Source: Chryseobacterium sp. CH21
GTDB lineage: Bacteria; Bacteroidota; Bacteroidia; Flavobacteriales; Weeksellaceae
NCBI RefSeq assembly: GCF_004119445.1
Contig: NZ_QICI01000067.1
Coordinates: forward strand, 1 to 64,000
Length of the DNA: 64,000 nucleotides
Direction of reading: 5' to 3'
The notes below the pieces were generated by a model, which saw only the letters and a list, made by a program, of their open reading frames with translations, was not told the origin of the DNA and did not search any database. The position numbers were made by a program, and so were the translations under genes. Below, one piece after another: positions 17,434 through 25,793 of the stretch (its first letter is position 1; every line of letters begins with the position of its first letter).

Positions 17434-18048
17434 TTAATATAAAATTTTGCGATCTTTTAGACTAAGCATTCCTTCTTTTTCCATTTTCTTTAAAGTTCGG
17501 ATCACCGTTTCTACCCTCAAACCCACAAGATTGGCAATCTGCTGTCTTGTAAATGCAATATGAAAACACTGATGGCAGTCTTCATCATGATAACTCTTAA
17601 GGTAATCTAATAAAGCTCTCAATCTTTGCACAGGATTTTGAGAAGCCATACTCTGCATCATTTTCAGTTTATAAAAAACTTCCTGAGAAAGGCAGGCATT
17701 CATTTCCAGAGAAAGATCGGGATTCTGGCTGAGCATTTCAAAAAAATTATTTTTGGGGAGTCTTATAATCCGGGTTTCCTCAAGACATATGGCATTAATC
17801 GGGTAATCCTGATTGAGAAAAAGCATAGCTTCTCCAAAACTCTGTTTTTTGCCCAGAATATTATGAATAAACTCCTTCCCATCCTCATTATAATTATTAA
17901 GCTTCACTTTTCCTACACTGATCTGAAAATAATAAAGCGCATGATCTTCTTCTTTAAAGACAATTTCGCGTTTCTTATAATTTCTTTCTTCTGCCCCGAA
18001 TGAGTATAGAAGGCTTTCAGGAATATTCATGCAGCTTATAGTTTTCAT
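17434..18048 (-). CDS. Crp/Fnr family transcriptional regulator (copy 1)
   Basis: A 204-residue regulator. The N-terminal cyclic-nucleotide-binding-type beta barrel contains GKVKLNNYNEDGKEFIHNILG and GEAMLFL. The C-terminal winged helix has FTRQQIANLVGLRVETVIRTLKKME. It lacks an Fnr-type N-terminal cysteine cluster, so oxygen sensing by Fe-S is not suggested. It is about 40-50 percent identical by eye to the next gene, and its recognition helix (VETVIRT) is nearly the same, so both copies may bind the same sites. It probably regulates the unknown genes downstream or itself. Confidence 0.85.
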   Translation of the reverse strand: MKTISCMNIPESLLYSFGAEERNYKKREIVFKEEDHALYYFQISVGKVKLNNYNEDGKEFIHNILGKKQSFGEAMLFLNQDYPINAICLEETRIIRLPKNNFFEMLSQNPDLSLEMNACLSQEVFYKLKMMQSMASQNPVQRLRALLDYLKSYHDEDCHQCFHIAFTRQQIANLVGLRVETVIRTLKKMEKEGMLSLKDRKILY

Positions 18049-18105
18049 AGCTTTAATCGATTTTTAAGTAATGAAAAACGCAAATAATATACCTAAAATG
18101 ATTTT

Positions 18106-18702
18106 TTAGTACAAAATTTTACGGTTTTCAATTCTTAATATCTTGTCTCTTTCCATATGCTTGATGGTTCTTATCGCCGTTTCTACACAAAGCCCTGTCA
18201 GACTTGCCATTTGCTGCCTCGTTAGCGGAACTAAAAAAGAATATGGACTCAGATCCTTCTGAAAACTTTTAAGATAATCCATCAATCCCCTAAGCCGTAT
18301 AGAAGGATTCTGTGATGACAGGCTCTGCATCATGATGAATTTATAATAAAGACGCTGTGAAAGAAAGCTGCTTACTTCCAGCCATAATTCCGGAGACTGC
18401 TGCAGCAGATTGAAAAAAATAGATTTATGAAGCCTCAGAACAGTACATTCTGTAATTACTTCTGCGTTCATAGGATAAGGTTTTTCTATAAAAAGAATAG
18501 ATTCACCACAACTTTCTCCGTTGGATAATATATTTTGGATAAACTCCTTACCCTCCTCATTATAATTGTTGAGTTTTACCTCTCCTTTGATAATCTGGTA
18601 GTAATAAGCAGGAATGTCCCCTTCACAGAATATTGTTTCTGTAGGGGTATAGTATCTCCTTTCTGCTCCCGCTGAAATCAAAATGTTCTCGTCGATAACC
18701 AT
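18106..18702 (-). CDS. Crp/Fnr family transcriptional regulator (copy 2, tandem paralogue)
   Basis: A 198-residue paralogue of the gene at 17434, located 57 bases upstream of it in the same direction. Shared stretches include KLNNYNEEGKEFIQNIL, MMQSLSSQNP and LTRQQMASLTGLCVETAIRT. The effector pocket differs more than the DNA-binding helix, which fits two sensors feeding into one operator. Both proteins end in the same NRKILY/DRKILY tail, a sign of recent duplication. Confidence 0.85.
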   Translation of the reverse strand: MVIDENILISAGAERRYYTPTETIFCEGDIPAYYYQIIKGEVKLNNYNEEGKEFIQNILSNGESCGESILFIEKPYPMNAEVITECTVLRLHKSIFFNLLQQSPELWLEVSSFLSQRLYYKFIMMQSLSSQNPSIRLRGLMDYLKSFQKDLSPYSFLVPLTRQQMASLTGLCVETAIRTIKHMERDKILRIENRKILY

Positions 18703-19040
18703 ATTAGCTCTTTTTGGAATTGTTTTCTTCTTCCTATCCTCTTAATCTTAGTAAAAATGGTATTGGTAATCGATTTTGGTATACATGCAAAAATCGAACC
18801 TTAATAAATAACAAAAATGTTAAATACCGTTAAATAAATTATTAATTTTAATCAATTTTAGCTCTATCAATTAAAACCAATCAATAAAATCACTTTACAA
18901 TCAACATATTACAATTAAAAAAACTAAAATCTATGGCAACATTTTGATTTTAAAAGATAAAGCCCCATTTCAAAAGAAACAGGACTTTCTGTAGGCCGTT
19001 CAAAAGATTATTGAGCTGCCGTTTATAACTGTATTTTTAA
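18703..19040. other. Intergenic region, no gene seen
   Basis: About 340 AT-rich bases between the upstream Crp/Fnr gene and the end of the EamA gene. It must hold the promoter of the tandem crp unit on the minus strand. No reading frame, strong hairpin or repeat was found. Confidence 0.4.
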
Positions 19041-19925
19041 TTATTTTGCAAACTTTTTAGTTCCTGCCACACATAAGATTACTCCTACCGTCACCCCCAA
19101 CATTCCTATGCTAACCTGCTCGTGAAGAAGTAATGCAGCTAATGCAAGACCAAAGAAAGGCTGAAGCAGTTGAAGCTGCCCTACAGTAGCAATACCACCC
19201 TGTGCCAAGCCTTTATACCAAAAGATAAAGCCAATAAACATACTGAATAAAGAAATATAAGCCAGTCCAAACCATCCCTGAAAGCTAACGTTCTGAATAT
19301 CATCAGGAAAATAAATAAAGAATAAAGGAATCATAATAGGTAATGCCAGTACCAGAGCCCATGAAATAACCTGCCAACCGCCTAAAGTTTTGGATAATTT
19401 AGCCCCTTCAGCATACCCCATACCGCATAAAATAACGGCAAGCAGCATCAGAACATCACCTATGGGAGATGCTGATATTCCTTGCGAAACAGCATATCCG
19501 ATCACTAAAATACTTCCTACAATCGAAAACAGCCAAAATACAGGATGAGGTCTTTCACCACCTCGTAATACCCCGAATACTGCGGTTGCTAAAGGAAGCA
19601 TACCAAGAAATACTATAGAATGGGCGGAAGTAAGATATTGAAGAGCCAATGCCGATAGTAGCGGAAAACCTATCACACAGCCAAGAGAAACCAAAACCAA
19701 TGGCACCAGATCTTTTTTGACAGGACGCTTTTCTTTGCCTAACCATAATACAATAAGGGCCAATATCCCTGCAACTGCTGCACGAACAATCGTTACAAAA
19801 GTAGGATTCATTTCCATTACGGCTAATTTGGTAGCAGGTAATCCACCGCTAAACAATACAACTCCTATGAAGCCATTGATCCAGCCACTTATATTTTCAT
19901 CTTTTGATATTTGTTTTGTCATCAT
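19041..19925 (-). CDS. EamA/DMT family transporter
   Basis: A 294-residue inner-membrane protein with about ten hydrophobic segments arranged as two EamA repeats (for example GVVLFSGGLPATKLAVMEMNP at the start and GIATVGQLQLLQPFFGLALAALLLHEQVSI in the second repeat). Such drug/metabolite exporters move amino acids or related metabolites. It is divergent from a MocR-type regulator 97 bases away, the usual arrangement of a regulator and its exporter target. Confidence 0.85.
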   Translation of the reverse strand: MMTKQISKDENISGWINGFIGVVLFSGGLPATKLAVMEMNPTFVTIVRAAVAGILALIVLWLGKEKRPVKKDLVPLVLVSLGCVIGFPLLSALALQYLTSAHSIVFLGMLPLATAVFGVLRGGERPHPVFWLFSIVGSILVIGYAVSQGISASPIGDVLMLLAVILCGMGYAEGAKLSKTLGGWQVISWALVLALPIMIPLFFIYFPDDIQNVSFQGWFGLAYISLFSMFIGFIFWYKGLAQGGIATVGQLQLLQPFFGLALAALLLHEQVSIGMLGVTVGVILCVAGTKKFAK

Positions 19926-19978
19926 TTTATTTAAGCTTTTAATTGATGGTTCAAAATTAGAAAGGATAATTAGATAAA

Positions 19979-20014
19979 CACAGTATCAGTTTTGTATATT
20001 TGCATGAGCACAGT
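19979..20014. promoter_or_regulatory. MocR promoter with 30-nt-spaced direct repeats
   Basis: CACAGT at 19979-19984 and again at 20009-20014, 30 bases apart (about three helical turns), flank a perfect -7 element TATATTTG at 19995-20002. MocR regulators typically bind two direct repeats, so this is a probable autoregulatory site. Confidence 0.5.
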
Positions 20015-20022
20015 TTGAAAAT

Positions 20023-21453
20023 ATGAGTAAAGAATTTTTATATACAGAAATTGCAGACGGAATTGCAGGACAGATTAGAAATGGCATTTTAAAGGCGGGA
20101 GAAAAGCTTCCTTCAGTGAGAATGCTATGCCAGGAACATCAGGTGAGTATGAATACAGCCAAGCGTGTTTTCCTGGAACTGGAATCCCAGTCTTTAGTAG
20201 AATCAAAACCGCAATCCGGTTATTTCGTAAGCCAGCTGCTGTCTGCAAAACTTCCCTTGCCGGAAGTAAGCCGTCCGTCATTGATCGCCAATAATGATGA
20301 ACCGGATGAGCTGATCAGTAAAGTATATGAAAATATGGGTAAAAAGGATCTTACTTTTTTCTCTATTGGAATTCCTTCTGGAGCTCTCCTGCCTCAGGCC
20401 AAGTTGAAGAAAGAAATTGTAAACGCCATCAGGGAACTCAAAGAAGGAGGTACAGAATATGAAGAACTTCAGGGAAACCTAAAGCTCAGAAGAATGATCG
20501 CCATACGTTCTCTGCAATGGGGAGGAAAACTGAGCGAAAACGATCTGATTACGACCAATGGAGGAATGAACGCTCTTTCTTTCTGCTTAATGGCTTTAGG
20601 AAAACCCGGAGATACCATTGCTATTGAAAGTCCTTGTTATCCAGGAATTCTGCAGCTTGCCAACGGATTAGGCTTAAAAGTGCTGGAACTTCCTACCCAT
20701 CCTACGACCGGAATAGAAATTGACGCTCTGAAAAAAGTAATTCCCAAAATAGACATATGCCTGCTTATTCCCAATTTCAATTCACCTTTGGGAAGCTGTA
20801 TGCCCGATGAAAATAAAAAGGAAATTGTAAAAATACTTTCTGAAAACAATATTCCACTGATAGAAGATGATGTCTACGGAGATCTTTATTTTGGTTCCAG
20901 CCGTCCAAAATGTTGTAAATCTTTCGATAAAGACGGAAACGTACTGTATTGCAGCTCTATTTCAAAAACATTAGCTCCAGGCTATCGTGTAGGCTGGATT
21001 GCTCCGGGAAAGTATAAAGACAAAATTCTTAAGCTTAAACTTCTGCATTCCACTTCTTCTATTTCGATTGTGAATGAAGCTGTTGCCAACTTTTTGAAAT
21101 CAGGAAAATATGAAAAACATCTTCAGCAGCTTCGCAGAACATTACAATCTAATTATCAGAATTATGTTCAGACGATTGCAGAGTATTTTCCGGAAGGGAC
21201 GAAAACCAGTCGTCCGCAGGGAGGATTGTCTCTATGGGTAGAATTTGATAAAAAGATACGAACAACAGAATTATATGATCTTGCCATCAAGCAAAATATC
21301 AGTATTGCTCCCGGAAGAATGTTTACTTTTCAGGAGCAGTTTGAAAACTGTATGAGACTTTGTATAGGTCTTCCATGGACAGAAAATACAAAAGAAAAGC
21401 TCAGACAGATTGGGCACCTTGCCCAAAAAATTTATTTAAAGGAGGGAAGATAG
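20023..21453 (+). CDS. MocR-type PLP-dependent regulator (GntR wHTH plus aminotransferase)
   Basis: A 476-residue intact regulator. The N-terminal winged helix has AGEKLPSVRMLCQEHQVSMNTAKRVFLELE (about 25-54). The aminotransferase part has ESPCYPGILQLANG, EDDVYGDLYFG and the PLP lysine in SISKTLAPGYRVGW (about 315). It probably controls the divergent EamA transporter. It is a paralogue of the broken regulator at 12046. Confidence 0.88.
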   Translation: MSKEFLYTEIADGIAGQIRNGILKAGEKLPSVRMLCQEHQVSMNTAKRVFLELESQSLVESKPQSGYFVSQLLSAKLPLPEVSRPSLIANNDEPDELISKVYENMGKKDLTFFSIGIPSGALLPQAKLKKEIVNAIRELKEGGTEYEELQGNLKLRRMIAIRSLQWGGKLSENDLITTNGGMNALSFCLMALGKPGDTIAIESPCYPGILQLANGLGLKVLELPTHPTTGIEIDALKKVIPKIDICLLIPNFNSPLGSCMPDENKKEIVKILSENNIPLIEDDVYGDLYFGSSRPKCCKSFDKDGNVLYCSSISKTLAPGYRVGWIAPGKYKDKILKLKLLHSTSSISIVNEAVANFLKSGKYEKHLQQLRRTLQSNYQNYVQTIAEYFPEGTKTSRPQGGLSLWVEFDKKIRTTELYDLAIKQNISIAPGRMFTFQEQFENCMRLCIGLPWTENTKEKLRQIGHLAQKIYLKEGR

Positions 21454-21591
21454 AAGTTGGAAGATGGAAGTCATTATAGTCCTAAAAATAACTTATCTAA
21501 ATTTTTATTGATAAGGTAAAGGATATCTTATAGCTCTTGAAGTTCTTTTATATTCACCAGAACTTCCAGCTTCCTTCTTCCATCTCCCAGC
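21441..21591. repeat. Purine-rich imperfect inverted repeat between converging genes
   Basis: The left arm (about 21451-21470, AGAAGTTGGAAGATGGAAGT) and the complement of the right arm (about 21562-21584) match at roughly 16 of 20 positions. Such GGAAG-rich blocks are common in intergenic spaces of this group and may act as a bidirectional terminator stem. Confidence 0.45.
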
Positions 21592-21596
21592 TTTTT

Positions 21597-22193
21597 CTAT
21601 TTGTTATCCGGGACGAAATTTTTTCTTGCCAGCTCTTTTCTCACACGGCTTAGACTCTCAGGAGTAATTCCAAGATAGGAAGCAATCATCCATTGTGGAA
21701 CTCTCAGAAGCAAATCCGGGTACATTTTGATGAACTTCATGTATCTTTCTTCAGCAGTTTCTCCTAATAAAGAATTGATCCTGTTCTGAAGACTTCTGAT
21801 ATGTTTCTGAAGAAGGAAATCACTTCTTTCAATACTGTTCGGAAACTGTTCTACCAATTTATTAAAGAAGTCAGGGTGCAGAAATAAAACCTCTGAATCT
21901 TCCACTGCTTCTATATAATAAATGGATTTCTCATTGAAATAAAGACTGCTTCGGTCAGAAATCAGCCAGCTTTCAGGGGCAAACTGTATAATGTGTTCTT
22001 TTCCGTTTTTATCAATAGAATACATCTTTATCAGTCCCTTCTCTACAAAGAAAATATGACGACAGATTTCACCATACTGAAGAAGAAACTGATTTTTAGG
22101 AATCTTCTTTACTTCATAGTGCAGGCTGCAGGTGTTCACATTTTGAAGGGGAACATTTAAAACTTTGGCTAAATAATTATTTATATTCTTCAT
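21597..22193 (-). CDS. Crp/Fnr family transcriptional regulator
   Basis: A 198-residue regulator: sensor barrel with GEICRHIFFVEKGLIKMYSIDKNG and FAPESWLISDR, C-terminal helix-turn-helix VPQWMIASYLGITPESLSRVRKE. It belongs to a different Crp branch from the tandem pair near 18 kb. Its ATG overlaps the stop of the YtxJ-type gene by four bases, so it is translated with the bacillithiol group and may report or control thiol redox state. Confidence 0.82.
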   Translation of the reverse strand: MKNINNYLAKVLNVPLQNVNTCSLHYEVKKIPKNQFLLQYGEICRHIFFVEKGLIKMYSIDKNGKEHIIQFAPESWLISDRSSLYFNEKSIYYIEAVEDSEVLFLHPDFFNKLVEQFPNSIERSDFLLQKHIRSLQNRINSLLGETAEERYMKFIKMYPDLLLRVPQWMIASYLGITPESLSRVRKELARKNFVPDNK

Positions 22194-22570
22194 GATACAA
22201 TCTGGCTTAAAGAAATATCCTGATGCGAAGCATTGTTTACAGGTTTTCCATTCTCTATTACAATCAACTGTGGACTTTCGTGTCTGATCTCAAAATCTGC
22301 TGCTATTTTATTGGAAACAGGTCTATAAGCCAGCAGATCCAAGTAATACACATGCACTTCCTGATCAGAATTTTCAACTTCTTTTTCAAAGTTTTTTAAT
22401 ACTGTCCTGCTGATAAAACAGCTTGTTGAATGTTTAAATATAGCTATTTTATTCTGAAAAGAATCTTCTATCGCTTTTGTCAGGTCTTCCTCAGACTCAA
22501 TTTTTTTCCAAAATGTTTTCTGTTCTGGGGTTTCACCTTTTCCGCCGAATATTTTATCAAAAAAACTCAT
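22190..22570 (-). CDS. ytxJ: Bacillithiol system redox-active protein YtxJ
   Basis: A 126-residue thioredoxin-fold protein with the monothiol site HSTSCFIS (about 48) and the YLDLLAYRPVSNKIAADFEIRHESPQ strand-loop, marks of the YtxJ (DUF2847) family. YtxJ is thought to act as a monothiol bacilliredoxin. Overlapping the Crp gene by four bases and lying near BstA and a DUF1569 gene, it forms a bacillithiol-related unit. Confidence 0.85.
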   Translation of the reverse strand: MSFFDKIFGGKGETPEQKTFWKKIESEEDLTKAIEDSFQNKIAIFKHSTSCFISRTVLKNFEKEVENSDQEVHVYYLDLLAYRPVSNKIAADFEIRHESPQLIVIENGKPVNNASHQDISLSQIVS

Positions 22571-22583
22571 ACACTAAATTGTT

Positions 22584-23027
22584 TTAATGATGATCAAGAT
22601 GCTTGTACTCTAAAAATATCCAATCTTTTTCAGTCATTTTACCGAATAATCTATGACGATCCGGAAGTTTATTTTTTTCACAAACTTCCCGGAATTCTTC
22701 CAGTGTTTTCAGCAGATTGGTTTTTGACCCATCAAAATCACATTCAAAATTAACGATTAGTTTTTGAAAAGTAGGCATGTTTCCGGGAATTCCATTATTG
22801 AAAATATGCATTTCTATTTTAGTAAAAATCCCTATTGCCCTAAACAGGACATTGACACGGGGGAGTTCCAGCTTCCCTAAAGCTACCTGAAGAACTAAAT
22901 CACAATGCTTTAGCATTTGAGACACGTTCATTTTACCCCATTTTCTATGAGAGTTTTCAGATAACATGGAAATTCTGTGGACAACTTCCTGATAGTATAT
23001 TGGATTATTGAGACTTTTCCTTACCAA
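22584..23027 (-). CDS. DUF1569 domain-containing protein (DinB/YfiT-like fold)
   Basis: A 147-residue protein matching DUF1569: KWGKMNVSQMLKHCDLVLQVALGK near the start and the conserved H-rich ends (HRLFGKMTEKDWIFLEYKHLDHH). The fold is related to DinB/YfiT four-helix metal proteins. It overlaps the BstA gene by seven bases and precedes ytxJ by 13, so it is probably a further thiol-transferase-like member of the same operon. The reaction is not known. Confidence 0.75.
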   Translation of the reverse strand: MVRKSLNNPIYYQEVVHRISMLSENSHRKWGKMNVSQMLKHCDLVLQVALGKLELPRVNVLFRAIGIFTKIEMHIFNNGIPGNMPTFQKLIVNFECDFDGSKTNLLKTLEEFREVCEKNKLPDRHRLFGKMTEKDWIFLEYKHLDHH

Positions 23028-23557
23028 GCTTTTTCTATCTTCAGATTTTCAATATGAGCAAAATGATGATTACAATGCCAAACGTATAAAGCAAGACTTT
23101 CTCTTAAATTATAGTTTTTATTGTGCTCAGGATGATGAAAAGTTCTTTCAAACTGTTTATTGGTAAGGCTTTTAAGAAGTGTTACCCATCTTTGGTGTGT
23201 TCCTTTCAGCATTCTCATGGCCGGTTTTACAGGCATATGAAAGCTGTCCTGAAGCTCTGCCCATTTAGCTTCATCATAAGGTTTTATGGTAGGATTATCT
23301 TCTGTAAGTGCCAGTTTAAAACGGATGAAACTGTTCATATGACTGTCAGAAAGATGGTTCACAAGCTGTCTTACCGTCCAACCTCCTTCTCGGTAAGGAG
23401 TATCCAGCTGATCATCAGTAAAATGTTCAATGAGATTTTTTAGTCTGCCGGGAAAGTCTTTGATTACTTTGATATAAGTATCCAATGTGGTATCACAGAT
23501 GCTTTCAGGAGCTTCAAACTGGCCTATTGGAAACTTTTTTTTCTCTAAATCACTCAT
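23021..23557 (-). CDS. bstA: YfiT/BstA family putative bacillithiol transferase
   Basis: A 178-residue DinB-fold protein. FPIGQFEAPESI at the start, REGGWTVRQLVNHLSDSHMNSFIRFKLAL with a metal-binding His, and YVWHCNHHFAHIENL with the second pair of His ligands match the YfiT/BstA bacillithiol transferase family. It is predicted to conjugate bacillithiol to electrophiles using a divalent metal. First gene of the bstA-DUF1569-ytxJ-crp operon. The space upstream holds a decayed copy of the pncA 5' region. Confidence 0.85.
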   Translation of the reverse strand: MSDLEKKKFPIGQFEAPESICDTTLDTYIKVIKDFPGRLKNLIEHFTDDQLDTPYREGGWTVRQLVNHLSDSHMNSFIRFKLALTEDNPTIKPYDEAKWAELQDSFHMPVKPAMRMLKGTHQRWVTLLKSLTNKQFERTFHHPEHNKNYNLRESLALYVWHCNHHFAHIENLKIEKAW

Positions 23558-23582
23558 TGCTCAAGGTTTTTTAATTTTTAAT

Positions 23583-23712
23583 TATTGCCGATTTGTCCAA
23601 TGATTATTTTTAGGACAATGCTTACATATCAGCTTGTGTAAATTTATCAAAAATTCAAGAATTTAAAGTGAATAAAGCATTAATTGTACCGATAATGATT
23701 TTTGTGGTACCG
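23583..23712 (+). pseudogene. Decayed copy of the pncA promoter and first codons
   Basis: The order TTGCCGATTTGTCC, GGACAA, GTAAATTTATCAAAAATTC, AATTTAAA, AAAGCATTAAT, ATGATTTTTGTG is the same here as at 25048-25180, where it forms the promoter and start of pncA. The TTGTCC/GGACAA pair keeps its 14-base spacing. The start codon and -7 element have decayed and no open frame remains. It lies on the other side of the DEAD-box helicase gene from real pncA. Confidence 0.6.
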
Positions 23713-23774
23713 ATTTTTCACTAAAAAGGTTTCAATTGTATAAACTGAAACCTTTTATTATTTATAATCAATGA

Positions 23775-24917
23775 TTAATATCCGTGTAAATCAATACCTT
23801 CTGTTCTCTGCAGGGTCACTTTTCTGCCCATTTTCTTTTGAATAACTCTGAAATGCTGCAATTCATCATCCGTCAGAATACTGATTGCCGTTCCTTTTTC
23901 ATGAGCACGTCCTGTTCTACCAATACGGTGGATGTAATCTAAAGGTGAACGCGGCAACTCGTAATTGATGACACATGGCAGAGATTCAATATGAATTCCA
24001 CGACCTATTAAGTCGGTAGCCACCAAAATCTGAGCTCCGTCTACTTTAAATTCTTCCAAATTATTCCTTCTCGCACCCTGTGACTTCTGGCTATGAATAG
24101 CTACAGCTTTTATTTTATTCTTTTTAAGTTTTTCTACCAGATTATCAGCAGATCTTGTGGAAGAAACAAAAACCAGTGCTTTCTCCACTTTCTTTTCTTT
24201 GATCAAATATCTTAAAAATGGGCCTTTATTTTCCGGAGAAACATGATAGGCAAGCTGTTCAATATTATCAATTTCAACTTCTTCCTTTTTAATCTCAATA
24301 ATCGTAGGATTGATGGAAAGACGTTCTTTCATTTCAGCAACTTTATCATTCAGAGTTGCTGAAAACAAAATGGTTTGCTTTGCTACAGGCATCATAGCAA
24401 AAAGCTTATTCATTTCTTCCCCAAATCCTAACTGAAACATTTTATCGGCTTCATCAATTACCAGATGTTTAATTCCTGAAATACTCAGTGCATTATGATC
24501 AATTAAATCTAATAAACGTCCGGGAGTTGCAATCAGAACTTCCACTCCAAACATTCCTTTCATCTGTGGATTGATAGAAACCCCACCATAGACTGCCATT
24601 GTGCGTACTTCCCTCTTCAGATTTTCTGTAAATGCTCTGCAGACTTCATCAATCTGAATCGCCAGTTCACGGGTAGGAACCAATATTAAAACCTGAACAT
24701 TACGGTCTTTTTTAACTTCTGCGTTCTGTAGTTTTTCTAAAATCGGCATCACAAAACAAGCCGTTTTCCCGGAACCTGTCTGTGCAATTCCCATCAGATC
24801 TTTTCCCTGCAAAATAACGGGAACAGCCTGCTCCTGAATGGGAAATGGTTTTAAATACCCTAATTTTTTAACAGAACGAATAATATTGTGTGATAATCCT
24901 AAAGACTCAAATGACAT
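23775..24917 (-). CDS. DEAD-box RNA helicase, RhlE-like
   Basis: A 380-residue helicase core with all motifs: Q motif (FPIQEQAV), AQTGSGKT, PTRELA, TPGRLLD, DEAD in VIDEADKMF, SAT, and HRIGRTGR. There is almost no C-terminal extension beyond the core, shorter than typical RhlE proteins. It probably unwinds rRNA or mRNA structure during ribosome assembly or cold stress. A perfect minus-strand -7 element (CAAAGATA at 24937-24944) lies 20 bases before its start. The gene is flanked by real and decayed copies of the pncA 5' region. Confidence 0.88.
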   Translation of the reverse strand: MSFESLGLSHNIIRSVKKLGYLKPFPIQEQAVPVILQGKDLMGIAQTGSGKTACFVMPILEKLQNAEVKKDRNVQVLILVPTRELAIQIDEVCRAFTENLKREVRTMAVYGGVSINPQMKGMFGVEVLIATPGRLLDLIDHNALSISGIKHLVIDEADKMFQLGFGEEMNKLFAMMPVAKQTILFSATLNDKVAEMKERLSINPTIIEIKKEEVEIDNIEQLAYHVSPENKGPFLRYLIKEKKVEKALVFVSSTRSADNLVEKLKKNKIKAVAIHSQKSQGARRNNLEEFKVDGAQILVATDLIGRGIHIESLPCVINYELPRSPLDYIHRIGRTGRAHEKGTAISILTDDELQHFRVIQKKMGRKVTLQRTEGIDLHGY

Positions 24918-24936
24918 AAAAAATACTTATTTCCTG

Positions 24937-24944
24937 CAAAGATA
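24937..24944 (-). promoter_or_regulatory. -7 element of the DEAD-box helicase gene
   Basis: Minus-strand TATCTTTG, exact TAnnTTTG match, 20 bases before the start codon. Confidence 0.6.
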
Positions 24945-25055
24945 CGCTATTGATATTTGGTTTATACCTTAAAACCTAATACAATCCAGACAAAGTTTAA
25001 TTATTTTAATTTCTAACTTCTTTATTTCAGGATAATTAAAATTTGATATTGCCGA

Positions 25056-25102
25056 TTTGTCCGAAAATTCGGTTTTGGACAAATTTTTGCGGATTAGTTT
25101 TG
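25056..25102 (+). promoter_or_regulatory. pncA promoter with TTTGTCC-N14-GGACAAA inverted repeat
   Basis: TTTGTCC at 25056-25062 and GGACAAA at 25077-25083 form an inverted repeat with a 14-base spacer. TTTG at 25074-25077 and TAGTTTTG at 25095-25102 make a -33/-7 pair with the standard 17-base spacing. The inverted repeat overlaps the -33 box and is kept in the decayed copy at 23592-23618, so it is a likely operator. Confidence 0.6.
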
Positions 25103-25133
25103 TAAATTTATCAAAAATTCGAGAATTTAAAAT

Positions 25134-25739
25134 ATGAAAAAAGCATTAATAATAGTAGATGTACAGAATGATTTTTGTGAAGGCGGAGCCCTTGCAGTCC
25201 CTGGATCCAACGAAATTATTCCCTATATCAATCTTCTGATGGAGGAAAATGAATATGATCAGGTAGTTCTTACACAAGACTGGCATCCGGCAGGTCATAA
25301 AAGTTTCGCTAGCAGTAATGGCAGAAAGGTAGGAGAAAGTATTATTTTAAATGGTGTTCCTCAGTTTATGTGGCCGGATCATTGTATTCAGGGAACTTTC
25401 GGAGCAGAATTCCATAAAGATCTGAATAGAGATAAAGTAACCCATATCATTCAAAAAGGTAAAAATATAGAAATAGACAGCTATAGTGGTTTTCAGGACA
25501 ATAATCACTTTATGAAAACCGGGCTGGATGATTTCTTAAAATATCATGATATTCAATTGGTTGAAATCGTTGGATTGGCATTAGATTATTGCGTTAAATT
25601 CACTGCACAGGATGCTGTAGCCAGCGGATATGTAACTTGTCTTCATTTCAACGGAACACGTGCTGTAAACGTAAAACCAGACAATGGCAGAGATGCAATC
25701 TATGACATGATTGAAAAAGGAGTGACAGTCTTGGGGTAA
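25134..25739 (+). CDS. pncA: Nicotinamidase (bifunctional nicotinamidase/pyrazinamidase)
   Basis: A 201-residue cysteine hydrolase with the PncA marks: catalytic Asp9 in IIVDVQNDF, the metal site TQDWHPAGH, the lysine region QKGKNIEIDSYSGF, and the nucleophile Cys153 in ALDYCVKFTAQDA. It turns nicotinamide into nicotinate for NAD salvage. It has a full -33/-7 promoter overlapping an inverted repeat upstream, and a hairpin terminator downstream. Confidence 0.92.
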   Translation: MKKALIIVDVQNDFCEGGALAVPGSNEIIPYINLLMEENEYDQVVLTQDWHPAGHKSFASSNGRKVGESIILNGVPQFMWPDHCIQGTFGAEFHKDLNRDKVTHIIQKGKNIEIDSYSGFQDNNHFMKTGLDDFLKYHDIQLVEIVGLALDYCVKFTAQDAVASGYVTCLHFNGTRAVNVKPDNGRDAIYDMIEKGVTVLG

Positions 25740-25742
25740 TTA

Positions 25743-25768
25743 GGAATGATAAATGATGAGTTGTGAAT
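25743..25768. repeat. Left inverted repeat of the amidase cassette
   Basis: AATGATAAATGATGAGTTGT and flanks; the complement matches 27677-27700 at 22 of 24 positions. Confidence 0.55.
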
Positions 25769-25793
25769 TTTTAGATTCACAACTTAAGACAAT

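Noticed and set aside
18943..18960. Further sigma-54-like site (TGGCAACATTTTGAT)
   Set aside because: The distance from GG to the second G is one base short, and no gene on that strand follows closely.
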